Shown here: piece by piece, positions 28,481-36,284 of the stretch
Numbering within the stretch: the stretch's first letter is position 1
Layout of the letters: each line of letters opens with the position of its first letter
Source of the DNA: Acidobacteriota bacterium
GTDB lineage: Bacteria; Acidobacteriota; Terriglobia; Terriglobales; Acidobacteriaceae
Direction of reading: 5' to 3'
NCBI GenBank assembly: GCA_021846985.1
Contig: JAJZVX010000021.1
Coordinates: 1 to 62,752 of the forward strand
DNA length: 62,752 nt
Notes under the pieces: model-generated
Database searches by the model: none
What the model saw: only the letters and a program-made list of their open reading frames with translations
Told to the model about the DNA's origin: nothing
Program-made: the position numbers and the translations under genes

Positions 28481-29825
28481 CAAGCGCTTGAGCCGCCGTC
28501 ACTCGGCCGTTCGCCGCGTGTGGCTGTACTCTTTCCTGCTGGCCGCGCCTGGCCTGCTCTTTGGCGCCATCCTGCTTGATGAGCACGCTGCGCAGACAGC
28601 CACGACGGTGCTTCTCGCCGGCAGTCTCTTGTTTTACCTTTTTCTCATCGCCGCCGCCCTCATTGACAGCATGATTCGTCCCCTCCAGACCCTTTCCAAC
28701 GTGATTTCTTCGCTGCGCGAGGGCGACTACTCCTTTCGCGCCCGCGGCGCGGGCGCGTCCGACGCCCTGGGTGAGCTCTCCACGGAGATCAACGCCCTCG
28801 CCGACCTGCTGCAAAAGCAGCGCGTGCGCTCCCTCGAGGCCACCGCCCTGCTCGCCCGCGTCCTCGAAGTCATGAACACACCTCTGTTTGCCTTTGACCG
28901 CAACGACAAGTTGCGGCTCGTGAACGATGCCGGCATCGAGCTCCTCGGCCTGCCCCACGGCCGCTGCCACGGCCGTCCTGCAAGCGAACTTGGCCTTGCC
29001 CCGCTGCTTGCCGCGCCGGACGAAACCATTCACTCCTTCGGAGCCAAACCCCAGCGCTGGCTGCTGCGCAGGTCCGCTTTCCGCCAGGAGGGCGCTCCGC
29101 ACACCTTCCTCCTTCTGGCCGATGTCAGTCTGCCCCTGCAGGAAGAAGAGCAAATCGCCTGGAAACGCCTCATCCGCGTGCTTGGCCACGAACTCTCCAA
29201 CTCCCTCGCGCCCATCAAGTCCATCGCCGGCAGCCTGCTCGCTCAAGTCGAGTCCCTCGGCGGCAGCGAAGAGGTCCGCCACGACTTCCGCCGCGGTCTC
29301 GCCGTCGTCGAAGGCCGCGCCGAGGCTCTGCATCGCTTCGTGCAGTCCTACCGGCAGCTTGCCCAGTTGCCCCCGCCGCAGTTCAAGCCCGTCGCCATCG
29401 CGCCCCTCGTCGAGCGCGTGGTGCTCCTCGAGCAGCGCCTCGCCGCTCGCCTCGATCCCGGGCCCCCCGTCGTCCTACTGGCCGACCCCGACCAGATCGA
29501 GCAGATGCTCATCAACATTTTGAGAAATGCCGTCGATGCCTCGCTGGCGAACTCTGCGCAGTCTGTTCGCGCAACCTGGCGAACCGAGGGCGCCAACGTC
29601 CTGGTGATCTTTGAAGATAGCGGCCTCGGCATCGCCAACGCCGAAAACCTCTTCGTCCCCTTCTACACCACCAAGCCCGCCGGCAGCGGCGTTGGCCTGG
29701 CCCTCGCCCAGCAGATCGCCCGCGCCCACGGCGGCGAAATTACCCTCGCCAACCGCGATGAAGCTCCCGGAGCCCGCGCCATCATCCGCCTGCCTCTTGC
29801 GCAGTCCCAAGCTGTTTCGGACTGA
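28470..29825 (+). CDS. NtrY-like sensor histidine kinase
   Basis: A 451-aa membrane kinase: two membrane helices (about 18-37 and 47-68) with almost no periplasmic loop, HAMP (about 70-120), PAS (about 128-220), phospho-acceptor H240 in VLGHELSNSLAPIKSI, then the ATPase domain with NILRNAVDAS (N box), FEDSGLGI (G1), PFYTTK (F box) and GSGVGLALAQQIARAHGGEI (G2). The short sensor loop suggests sensing within the membrane or cytoplasm. It overlaps the regulator gene by 11 bases and is its likely partner. Confidence 0.93.
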   Translation: MASDKRLSRRHSAVRRVWLYSFLLAAPGLLFGAILLDEHAAQTATTVLLAGSLLFYLFLIAAALIDSMIRPLQTLSNVISSLREGDYSFRARGAGASDALGELSTEINALADLLQKQRVRSLEATALLARVLEVMNTPLFAFDRNDKLRLVNDAGIELLGLPHGRCHGRPASELGLAPLLAAPDETIHSFGAKPQRWLLRRSAFRQEGAPHTFLLLADVSLPLQEEEQIAWKRLIRVLGHELSNSLAPIKSIAGSLLAQVESLGGSEEVRHDFRRGLAVVEGRAEALHRFVQSYRQLAQLPPPQFKPVAIAPLVERVVLLEQRLAARLDPGPPVVLLADPDQIEQMLINILRNAVDASLANSAQSVRATWRTEGANVLVIFEDSGLGIANAENLFVPFYTTKPAGSGVGLALAQQIARAHGGEITLANRDEAPGARAIIRLPLAQSQAVSD

Positions 29826-29861
29826 GGGCTTCGGAGCGCGTCGAACCTCCGCCTTTGCCGT

Positions 29862-31211
29862 TTACGCCTTCTCCTTTGCCCAGGAGTTTTCGATCTCCTC
29901 CAGCGTCCGGTTCTTCGTCTCTGGCAACTGAAAGAAGATATAGACGAACGACAGAACGCAGATGACCGCGTAACCCAGGAAGACGCCGGCGGCGCCGAAG
30001 ATGCGCGTCAGGCTGAGAAAAGTCGACATCAACACCGTGACCGCAATCCACAGCGCCAGATTTGAGATCGACAGCGCGCGCCCGCGAATGCGATTGGGGA
30101 AAAGCTCGGCCATGGCAACCCAGACCACGACGCCGAGACCAAAAGCGAAGCACGCCACATAGCTGAGGACGGGGATCAGCACCAGCGCGGTGTGCCCGAT
30201 GGGCATATTGAGAAAGGTGGCGAAGACGATGAGGGAAGCAGCCATCCCGCCGGTTCCGAGCAGTAGCAGCGGGCGGCGGCCCAGCCTGTCGACCAGCAGG
30301 AGACCGACGATGGTGAAGAGAAAGTTGATCGCGCCCACGCCCACGTTCATCCGGAACGATTCCAGCGCGGTGGCGCCCGTGTGCTCCTGAAAGATGAGGT
30401 TGCCATAGTACATCACCGTGTTGACGCCGGTGATCTGCTGGATGATGGCCAGCATCACGGCGATGACCAGCGGCTTGCGCACCGTCTTGCTGAGCAGCTC
30501 GCGGTAGGTGCCGGTCTCTTCGCGGATGGCGCGGGTAATCTCGTCCATCGTGGTCTGGACTTCGGCCGCGGTGGCCACCTTGCGCAGAACGGCTTCGGCG
30601 CGCTCGCGCTGGCCCTGCTGCAGCAGCCAGCGCGGGCTCTCCGGTATCCATGTGGTAGCCACTGCCAGGGCAATTGCCGGCAGTCCGCCCAGCAGGAACA
30701 TCAGCCGCCAGCTCCCCGGCGCATGCTGCGCGATCTCGTAGGCTACGATCATGCCTGCAAGGGTTCCGGTAACGACCAGGAGTTGGTTGAGCGTCACCAG
30801 CATGCCTCGCTTGCTGGCCGGCGCAATCTCCGAGATGTAAAGCGGCCCCACCAGCAGCGTCGCGCCAAGCGCAATGCCGGCTACAAAACGCGCAGCCATC
30901 AGCAGCGTCACCTGCGGCGCGGCAGAGGCGCTCAAGGCGGCCATGCCAAACAGGATGCCGGCCGAAAGCAGGCTCACCCGCCGCCCATAGCGGTCGCTCA
31001 CCCAGCCGAAGAGAATGGAGCCAAAGGCGCATCCGATGAAGACTATGGCCGTCAGAAACTCGGTGGCGACCGAACCGAGATGGAAACTCGAACGAACATA
31101 CGTCAGCGCGCCATTCACCACGGCAACGTCGTATCCAAAGAGCAGTCCTGCAACAGCGGCGCTGGCGGCCACAAACACGACAAACAACGAGGACTTTCCA
31201 CCTGGCGGCAT
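29862..31211 (-). CDS. sugar porter, MFS SP family
   Basis: A 449-aa, 12-helix proton-sugar symporter-like protein. All main sugar-porter signatures are present: GYDVAVVNGAL in helix 1, DRYGRR, PESPRWLL after helix 6, QQITGVNTVMYYG in helix 7, DRLGRRPLLL, ELFPNRIRGRA and the PETKNRTLEEIE tail. The family carries hexoses and pentoses such as xylose, galactose or glucose. It is divergent from the sugar-phosphate operon, across about 190 bp that hold direct repeats and a promoter. ATG 31211 is used; GTG 31220 is the alternative. Confidence 0.93.
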   Translation of the reverse strand: MPPGGKSSLFVVFVAASAAVAGLLFGYDVAVVNGALTYVRSSFHLGSVATEFLTAIVFIGCAFGSILFGWVSDRYGRRVSLLSAGILFGMAALSASAAPQVTLLMAARFVAGIALGATLLVGPLYISEIAPASKRGMLVTLNQLLVVTGTLAGMIVAYEIAQHAPGSWRLMFLLGGLPAIALAVATTWIPESPRWLLQQGQRERAEAVLRKVATAAEVQTTMDEITRAIREETGTYRELLSKTVRKPLVIAVMLAIIQQITGVNTVMYYGNLIFQEHTGATALESFRMNVGVGAINFLFTIVGLLLVDRLGRRPLLLLGTGGMAASLIVFATFLNMPIGHTALVLIPVLSYVACFAFGLGVVVWVAMAELFPNRIRGRALSISNLALWIAVTVLMSTFLSLTRIFGAAGVFLGYAVICVLSFVYIFFQLPETKNRTLEEIENSWAKEKA

Positions 31212-31231
31212 GATTCTCACTCTTTCTGACG

Positions 31232-31266
31232 GCAGATTGAAACGTTCGCGGCAGATCGAAACTTTC
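31232..31266. promoter_or_regulatory. tandem direct repeats, possible DeoR-type operator
   Basis: GCAGATTGAAACGTTC (31232-31247) and GCAGATCGAAACTTTC (31251-31266) agree at 14 of 16 positions and are 19 bp apart. They contain the GAAA/TTTC cores common in operators of the DeoR family. They lie just upstream of the sugar-porter start. A second loose pair, ACCGGTTTC and ACCGGTGTTTC, begins at 31304 and 31334. Confidence 0.4.
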
Positions 31267-31366
31267 TCCCAATAACGTCAATGCCGCGTTGCGATTCGGA
31301 AAAACCGGTTTCGAGCAATCCCGCTCATTATATACCGGTGTTTCAGCCTATTTTTGACTCTTTCTC

Positions 31367-31395
31367 TTGCAAATGAGCATTTCTACGACTATAAT
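31367..31395 (+). promoter_or_regulatory. strong sigma-70-type promoter directly abutting the start codon
   Basis: -35 TTGCAA (31367-31372), 17-base spacer, -10 TATAAT (31390-31395). Only eight bases separate the -10 from ATG 31404, and no ribosome-binding site fits there, so the mRNA is predicted to be leaderless or nearly so. Confidence 0.65.
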
Positions 31396-31403
31396 TTGAT
31401 CGT

Positions 31404-31991
31404 ATGAGCATAAATGTTTCAGAGTCCTCTGCGCCTGCTTCTCTTGCTCCACCCCCGACCTTGGTGGACTGGGCCACGGGCACACTCTCCGGTCCGGGCA
31501 TCGAAGAAGCGGTAAAGACCCTCGGCCAGCTCGCAGGGCTTTTCCACGATGAGGCGGCTTGGCGTAGCATGCCTCCGGAGACTGAAGTCTATCGCGTCCG
31601 CTTCTGGAGGCCCGTGCCCGACGGAACGCCGGGCGGACTTTTCTGGGGAGCCACTATCTTGCAGCCGGGCCGCGTGGGCGACGAATTCTTCATGACCCAT
31701 GGACACTTCCACGCCAACCGCGACCGTGCCGAGATTTACGCCACCGTGCAGGGAGCCGGTGAGCTGCTGTTGATGGATGAGAGCGGCGCAACCTGGAGCC
31801 AGCCGATGAAGCCGGGTACAGTCCACTACATTCCGGGTGGCGTGGCGCATCGCGTGGTGAACACCGGCAGTGAGCCGCTCACCTTCCTCGCCAGTTGGCC
31901 CAGCGACGCCGGACACGATTATGGCAGCATCCGGACCGCCGGTTTTGGCAAACGCATGATCTTGAAAGACGGTGAACCTTGCCTGGTTTGA
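31404..31991 (+). CDS. cupin-type phosphoglucose isomerase (1)
   Basis: A 195-aa cupin of the archaeal-type glucose-6-phosphate isomerase family (PF06560). Predicted metal ligands H101, H103, E110 and H149 reproduce exactly the spacing of the Pyrococcus furiosus enzyme's ligands as I recall them (88/90/97/136). The flanking motifs FMTHGHFHANRDRAEIYATV and HYIPGGVAHRVVN are typical. It interconverts glucose-6-P and fructose-6-P in the cytoplasm. First gene of a four-gene operon in which each stop overlaps the next start; the TTG start of the kinase lies inside its 3' end. Confidence 0.88.
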   Translation: MSINVSESSAPASLAPPPTLVDWATGTLSGPGIEEAVKTLGQLAGLFHDEAAWRSMPPETEVYRVRFWRPVPDGTPGGLFWGATILQPGRVGDEFFMTHGHFHANRDRAEIYATVQGAGELLLMDESGATWSQPMKPGTVHYIPGGVAHRVVNTGSEPLTFLASWPSDAGHDYGSIRTAGFGKRMILKDGEPCLV

Positions 31992-32926
31992 CAGTACTTG
32001 CCATTGACCTGGGCGGATCGCATGCGGCCTGCGCCCTGGTGCGCGCCGGCGGCATCCTGGCGAGCAAGACTATTTCCGCCGCAGGCGGCGCGGGATTGAA
32101 GGACCTGCTTCCGTCCGTCAACAAAGCGCTGCTCGAACTCATGCGCTCTGCCGGTATCGATTGTGCGCACTGCTCGGCCGTGGTCATGGGTTTTCCGGGC
32201 ATCGCCGTGGCGCGGGAGCGGCGTGTGGTGGCTACCAATGCGAAATTCGACGATGCGCCCGATCTCGATTTGGTGGCATGGTTCAAGGACACGCTGGAAC
32301 TTCCTTTTCTGATCGAGAACGACGCACGGCTGGCGCTGCTGGGCGAAGCAGTTTATGGCGCGGCGCGCGGCGCGCGCGATGCGGTGATGATCACCCTGGG
32401 CACCGGCATTGGCGGCGCGGCCATGCTTGATGGACGTCTCATTCAGAGTGGGCATGGATTGGCCGGCACCATCGGCGGCCACCTGCCGCTGTCGATGTAC
32501 GGGCGCACATGCACCTGTGGGAACATCGGATGCGCCGAGTCGGAGGGATCCACCTTCTTCCTGCCCGTGGTCTACAGAGAACAGCCGGGCGGCGCCGAGG
32601 GAGCGCTGGCCGGCCGCAAAGCCATCGGCTTTGCCGAACTCTTTGAAGCCGCGGAGGCCGGTGACAAGCCCGCGCGGAGCGCACTCGATCACTGCATCCG
32701 CGCATGGGCCGTGTTGACGGTTGGCCTGATTCACATGTACGACCCCGAGGTTGTGGTTTTGGGCGGATCGGTGATGAAGCGCGAAGCGCAGATCCTGCCC
32801 AGGCTGCAGCAATACGTAAAAGAGCACGCCTGGACGCCCGGCCGCACAGTGCCGCTGCGCGTGGCGGCGCTCGGCTCCGATGCTGCCTTGCTCGGCGCCA
32901 TACCTTTAGCGGAGTACAGCCTTTGA
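31979..32926 (+). CDS. ROK family sugar kinase (glucokinase-like)
   Basis: A 315-aa ROK protein without a DNA-binding domain, hence a kinase rather than a repressor. It shows the phosphate motif IDLGGSHAACAL, catalytic Asp115 in IENDARLALLGEA, phosphate loop GTGIGGAAMLDG, and the ROK zinc site H168, C178, C180 and C185 (GHLPLSMYGRTCTCGNIGCAE). The GH residue pair and CxCGxxGC fit glucokinases, but fructose or mannose kinase cannot be excluded. Start is TTG 31979, or TTG 31988 overlapping the upstream TGA; no ATG is available. Confidence 0.87.
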   Translation: MPGLTVLAIDLGGSHAACALVRAGGILASKTISAAGGAGLKDLLPSVNKALLELMRSAGIDCAHCSAVVMGFPGIAVARERRVVATNAKFDDAPDLDLVAWFKDTLELPFLIENDARLALLGEAVYGAARGARDAVMITLGTGIGGAAMLDGRLIQSGHGLAGTIGGHLPLSMYGRTCTCGNIGCAESEGSTFFLPVVYREQPGGAEGALAGRKAIGFAELFEAAEAGDKPARSALDHCIRAWAVLTVGLIHMYDPEVVVLGGSVMKREAQILPRLQQYVKEHAWTPGRTVPLRVAALGSDAALLGAIPLAEYSL

Positions 32927-34668
32927 TCACAACATCGAAATATGAAAAGCGGCCCGGAGTCACGGTCTCGCCGCGCGAGCGCGACTGCGCCCAGGGTTGG
33001 AGCGAGATCCTCGAAGACCTCAAAGAGCGCAAAGACGCGCGGCGCATTGTTATCGAGTGCTTCCACGGCGTACAGCTTGAGCCGTTGCGGCGCGAGCTTG
33101 TCGCGAAGCTTGGCGCCAGCCTCGTCCTTGAGGCAGCCGATGCCCTGCTGCCCGCGGAAGCCATCGACGCAAAGTTTGCCGCCAGGCTGACCGAGGATCC
33201 GGTCTTTGGCTTCCTGACCAAACCTGAACTCGAAGAGTACTTCGACGCGGAGAAGCTTCGCCAGGCGCGGCAGGCCGCGGCCGCGGTATCCGGACGCGTG
33301 GTGGCCGTCGGCATTGGCGCGTCGCTGCTGATGGACGGGGATCTGCTGATCTTCGTCGATGTCACGCGCTGGGAGATCCAGATGCGGCAGCGCCGCGGAC
33401 AGGCGCCCAGCCTCGGCCTCGACAACGCCGCCGAAAGGCCGGCTGCGCTCTACAAGCGCGCCTTCTTCCTCGATTGGCGCGCCCTGGACGCTAAAAAGCA
33501 CGAGCTCTTCGCCAAGGTCGATTTCTGGATCGACGGCAACCTGCCCGAGCATCCGCGGATGATCACTGGCGCCACCATGCAGGCCGGGCTGGCCAGCCTC
33601 TGCCAGCAGCCCTTCTCGCTGGTTCCCTATTTCGACGCCGGCCCCTGGGGCGGCCAGTGGATGCGCCAGAACTTCGATCTTCCCCCCGGGCCGCCGAATT
33701 ATGCCTGGTGCTTCAACGTAGTTCCTGAAGAGAACAGCCTGATCCTGCGCTGCGGCAGGCGCGAGTTCGAGTTGCCGGGCCTGACGCTGGTGCACGAGTT
33801 TCCGCGGCCGTTGCTGGGCGAGGATATCTACAGACGGCTGGGCGCGGAGTTTCCCATCCGCTTCGATTTTCTCGACACCATGGGCGGCGGCAACCTCTCG
33901 CTGCAGGTGCATCCGCTGCGCCAATACATTCGCGAGCAGTTCGGCATCCAGTACACCCAGGACGAGAGCTACTACCTGATGGACGCGGGGCCCGGCGCAC
34001 AGGTGTTTTTGGGATTGCGCGAGAACGTCGATCGCAAGAAGATGACGGACGATTTACACCAAGCGCAGGAGGGCGTCGCCGATTTTCCGGCTGAAAAATA
34101 TGTGAATGCCTGGCCGGCAAAGAAGCACGACCACTTCCTCATTCCCGCGGGGACCATCCATTGCTCCGGCAAGGACTCGATGGTGCTGGAGATCAGCGCC
34201 ACGCCCTACATCTTCACCTTCAAGCTCTGGGATTGGGGACGTCTGGGCCTCGACGGCCGTCCCCGGCCTGTCCACATCGAGCACGGCCTGCGCAACATCC
34301 AGTGGGACCGCACCACCGCTTGGGTCAAAGAGAATCTGGTCAGCGTGGTCAAGCCCATTGCCGAGGGCGACGGGTGGCGCGAAGAGCAGACAGGGCTGCA
34401 CGCGCTGGAGTTCATCGAAACGCGCCGGCATTGGTTCACCAGCAAGGTCCACCACGATACCGAGGGAACCTTGAATGTGCTCAGCCTGGTGGAGGGCGAT
34501 GCTGCCATTGTCGAGAGCCCGTCAAACGCGTTCGCACCCTTCACGGTTCACTACGCGGAAGCTTTTATCGTTCCGGCGGCGGTGGGCCCGTATACGATTC
34601 GTCCCGCGGCGCAGGCCACCCGGCCGTTGGCCACCATCAAGGCTTATGTGCGGAAGGAGAAGGGATGA
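32923..34668 (+). CDS. manA: class I mannose-6-phosphate isomerase with N-terminal extra domain
   Basis: A 581-aa protein. The C-terminal two thirds (about 205-581) is a type I phosphomannose isomerase: NLSLQVHP with a zinc His, DESYYLMDAGPGAQVFLGL, and HDHFLIPAGTIHCSG. The first roughly 200 residues are an added domain (RRIVIECFHGVQLEPLRREL to DLLIFVDVTRWEIQMRQRRG) that has the outline of a nucleotide kinase but no GKS/T P-loop. The start TTG overlaps the ROK stop (TTGA), with GGAG (32911-32914) eight bases upstream. It interconverts mannose-6-P and fructose-6-P. Confidence 0.87.
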   Translation: MITTSKYEKRPGVTVSPRERDCAQGWSEILEDLKERKDARRIVIECFHGVQLEPLRRELVAKLGASLVLEAADALLPAEAIDAKFAARLTEDPVFGFLTKPELEEYFDAEKLRQARQAAAAVSGRVVAVGIGASLLMDGDLLIFVDVTRWEIQMRQRRGQAPSLGLDNAAERPAALYKRAFFLDWRALDAKKHELFAKVDFWIDGNLPEHPRMITGATMQAGLASLCQQPFSLVPYFDAGPWGGQWMRQNFDLPPGPPNYAWCFNVVPEENSLILRCGRREFELPGLTLVHEFPRPLLGEDIYRRLGAEFPIRFDFLDTMGGGNLSLQVHPLRQYIREQFGIQYTQDESYYLMDAGPGAQVFLGLRENVDRKKMTDDLHQAQEGVADFPAEKYVNAWPAKKHDHFLIPAGTIHCSGKDSMVLEISATPYIFTFKLWDWGRLGLDGRPRPVHIEHGLRNIQWDRTTAWVKENLVSVVKPIAEGDGWREEQTGLHALEFIETRRHWFTSKVHHDTEGTLNVLSLVEGDAAIVESPSNAFAPFTVHYAEAFIVPAAVGPYTIRPAAQATRPLATIKAYVRKEKG

Positions 34669-35456
34669 GCATTGCCCTTGAGTTCGATCCCGGCCTGCCG
34701 CTTGGTCTTGCGCAGAGCCGACTTGCCTTCGAATACGGTCCCGGTGTCTTTGGACCCGAGCATGAGATGCGCCGTCTGGATGCGATTCGCCCCAGCCTGC
34801 GCGATCCGAAATGCAGCGGTCCCGATCCCGTCTACGGAATCGCCATGGATGTGGGGCGCGAAAGCGAACGCGCGGCGCTCCAGCAGCGTATGTTGCTCTT
34901 CGGCGCGGTGGTCTACGCCGCCGGCAGGATGGGTGAGGAGCCGGTTCGCTCCCAGGGCCACATCCATGCCATCGCCCCGCACAGCGGCTGGTCGCCGCCC
35001 GAGGTCTTCGAGATCTGGAGCGGCAAGGCGATCATCTATGCCCAGCAGCGCGCCGAAGACGACCCCGGACGCTGCATCGCCGTACGCGCCGGGGCCGGCG
35101 ACCAGGTGGTGGTGCCGCCGGGCTGGGCCCATTGCGTCATCAATGCCGATCCCGCCAGCCGCATGGCCTTCGGAGCCTGGTGCGACCGCCAGTATGGCTT
35201 CGATTACACCGGCGTGCGCGCGCATCGCGGCTTGGCCTGGTTCCCTTTGCTCGCCGCCTCGGGCGAGATTGAGTGGCAGCCGAATCCGCATTATGCCAAG
35301 TCAACGATTGAAGAGCACGCGCCGCGCAGCTATCCCGAGTTGGGCCTCGACCCCAGCCGCAGCCTTTACCGGCAGTTTGTCGATGACCCGGAGAGCGTGA
35401 TGTTTGTGGCCAATCCGGGGCGCGCGGCGGAGGTGTGGCCCGCCTTCGCCCCCTGA
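34665..35456 (+). CDS. cupin-type phosphoglucose isomerase family protein (2)
   Basis: A 263-aa second PF06560-type cupin. The metal-site motif is SQGHIHAIAPHSGWSPPEVFEIWSG (H99, H101, probably E113) with H156 in VPPGWAHCVIN. It is longer than the first cupin (195 aa), with a longer loop between the His pair and Glu, so the two are distant paralogues and may act on different sugar phosphates. ATG overlaps the isomerase stop (ATGA). It converges with the DeoR gene, separated by six bases. Confidence 0.82.
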   Translation: MSIALEFDPGLPLGLAQSRLAFEYGPGVFGPEHEMRRLDAIRPSLRDPKCSGPDPVYGIAMDVGRESERAALQQRMLLFGAVVYAAGRMGEEPVRSQGHIHAIAPHSGWSPPEVFEIWSGKAIIYAQQRAEDDPGRCIAVRAGAGDQVVVPPGWAHCVINADPASRMAFGAWCDRQYGFDYTGVRAHRGLAWFPLLAASGEIEWQPNPHYAKSTIEEHAPRSYPELGLDPSRSLYRQFVDDPESVMFVANPGRAAEVWPAFAP

Positions 35457-35462
35457 TAGGCC

Positions 35463-36254
35463 TCAGGCCCGGCGTACTTCGATGCCCAGTTCGAGGAACG
35501 GCTCAATCTGCTCGTCCGAAGCGCCGCTGTCGGTAATCAACATGTCCACGGTGTCGGCCGGGCAGATGAGCCACTTGGCCACCGCGCCCAGCTTGCTGCG
35601 GTCGGCCACGGCGATCTTGCGCTTGGCTTGGCGCACCATGCAGCGGTTGATCTCCACCTCATCGTCGTTGAAACAGGTCAGGCCGCGCTGCGCGTCGATT
35701 CCGTTTGCCCCCACGAACAGCACGTCCACAAACACGCTGCTCATGCTGGCTACCGCGGCCGGCCCCACCAGTGAAAACCAGTCTCCGCGCAGGTGCCCTC
35801 CGGTGACAAAGACGTGAACGTCCTTCCGGTTGCTCAATTCCATGGCCACGTTCACCGTATTGGTGACCACCGTGATGCCGCCGAGCGCGTGCAGGCTGCG
35901 CACCACTTCGGTAGTCGTGGTTCCAGCCGTCAACGCAATGGTGTCGCCCGGGGAGATCAGCTCCGCCGCGGCCAGCGCTATGCGCCGCTTCTCGTCGGAG
36001 TAGCTGCCCACCTGGTCCTGAAACGAGCGGTCGTGCCGAAAGGCCTCGTAGAAGAGCGGCTCAATCGGGATGGCCCCGCCATGCGTCCGGCGCAACAGAC
36101 CCGATTCCTCCAGATCCTGCAAGTCGCGCCGCACCGTGGCCAGAGAAACGCCCAGTTTGTCGCGCAGCGCCTCCACGGACGCGGACCCTGCCTGACGCAG
36201 CTCCTTCAATATCGTCGCCGCGCGCCCTGCCTGTTTTTGGCTGCGTTCTGTCAT
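35463..36254 (-). CDS. DeoR family transcriptional regulator
   Basis: A 263-aa sugar-metabolism repressor. An N-terminal winged helix contains the DeoR signature (ILKELRQAGSASVEALRDKL, then GVSLATVRRDLQDLEESGLLRRTHGGA). The C-terminal DeoRC effector domain has TIALTAGTTTTEV and VGANGIDAQRGLT...DEVEINRCMV, as in AgaR/GlpR types that bind phosphorylated sugars. GGGAGA precedes the ATG. It is the last gene of the leftward glycosidase run (30 bases after GH2) and faces the sugar-phosphate operon; the repeats at 31232-31266 are candidate operators. Confidence 0.92.
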   Translation of the reverse strand: MTERSQKQAGRAATILKELRQAGSASVEALRDKLGVSLATVRRDLQDLEESGLLRRTHGGAIPIEPLFYEAFRHDRSFQDQVGSYSDEKRRIALAAAELISPGDTIALTAGTTTTEVVRSLHALGGITVVTNTVNVAMELSNRKDVHVFVTGGHLRGDWFSLVGPAAVASMSSVFVDVLFVGANGIDAQRGLTCFNDDEVEINRCMVRQAKRKIAVADRSKLGAVAKWLICPADTVDMLITDSGASDEQIEPFLELGIEVRRA

Positions 36255-36284
36255 CTGTTTCTCCCTCGGTGGTCCCGCTTCCTT

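Noticed and set aside
25429..28483. Long minus-strand frames opposite the TolC-type and response-regulator genes
   Set aside because: Gly/Ala/Val/Asp-rich shadow frames in antisense register; the plus-strand frames carry clear family motifs.
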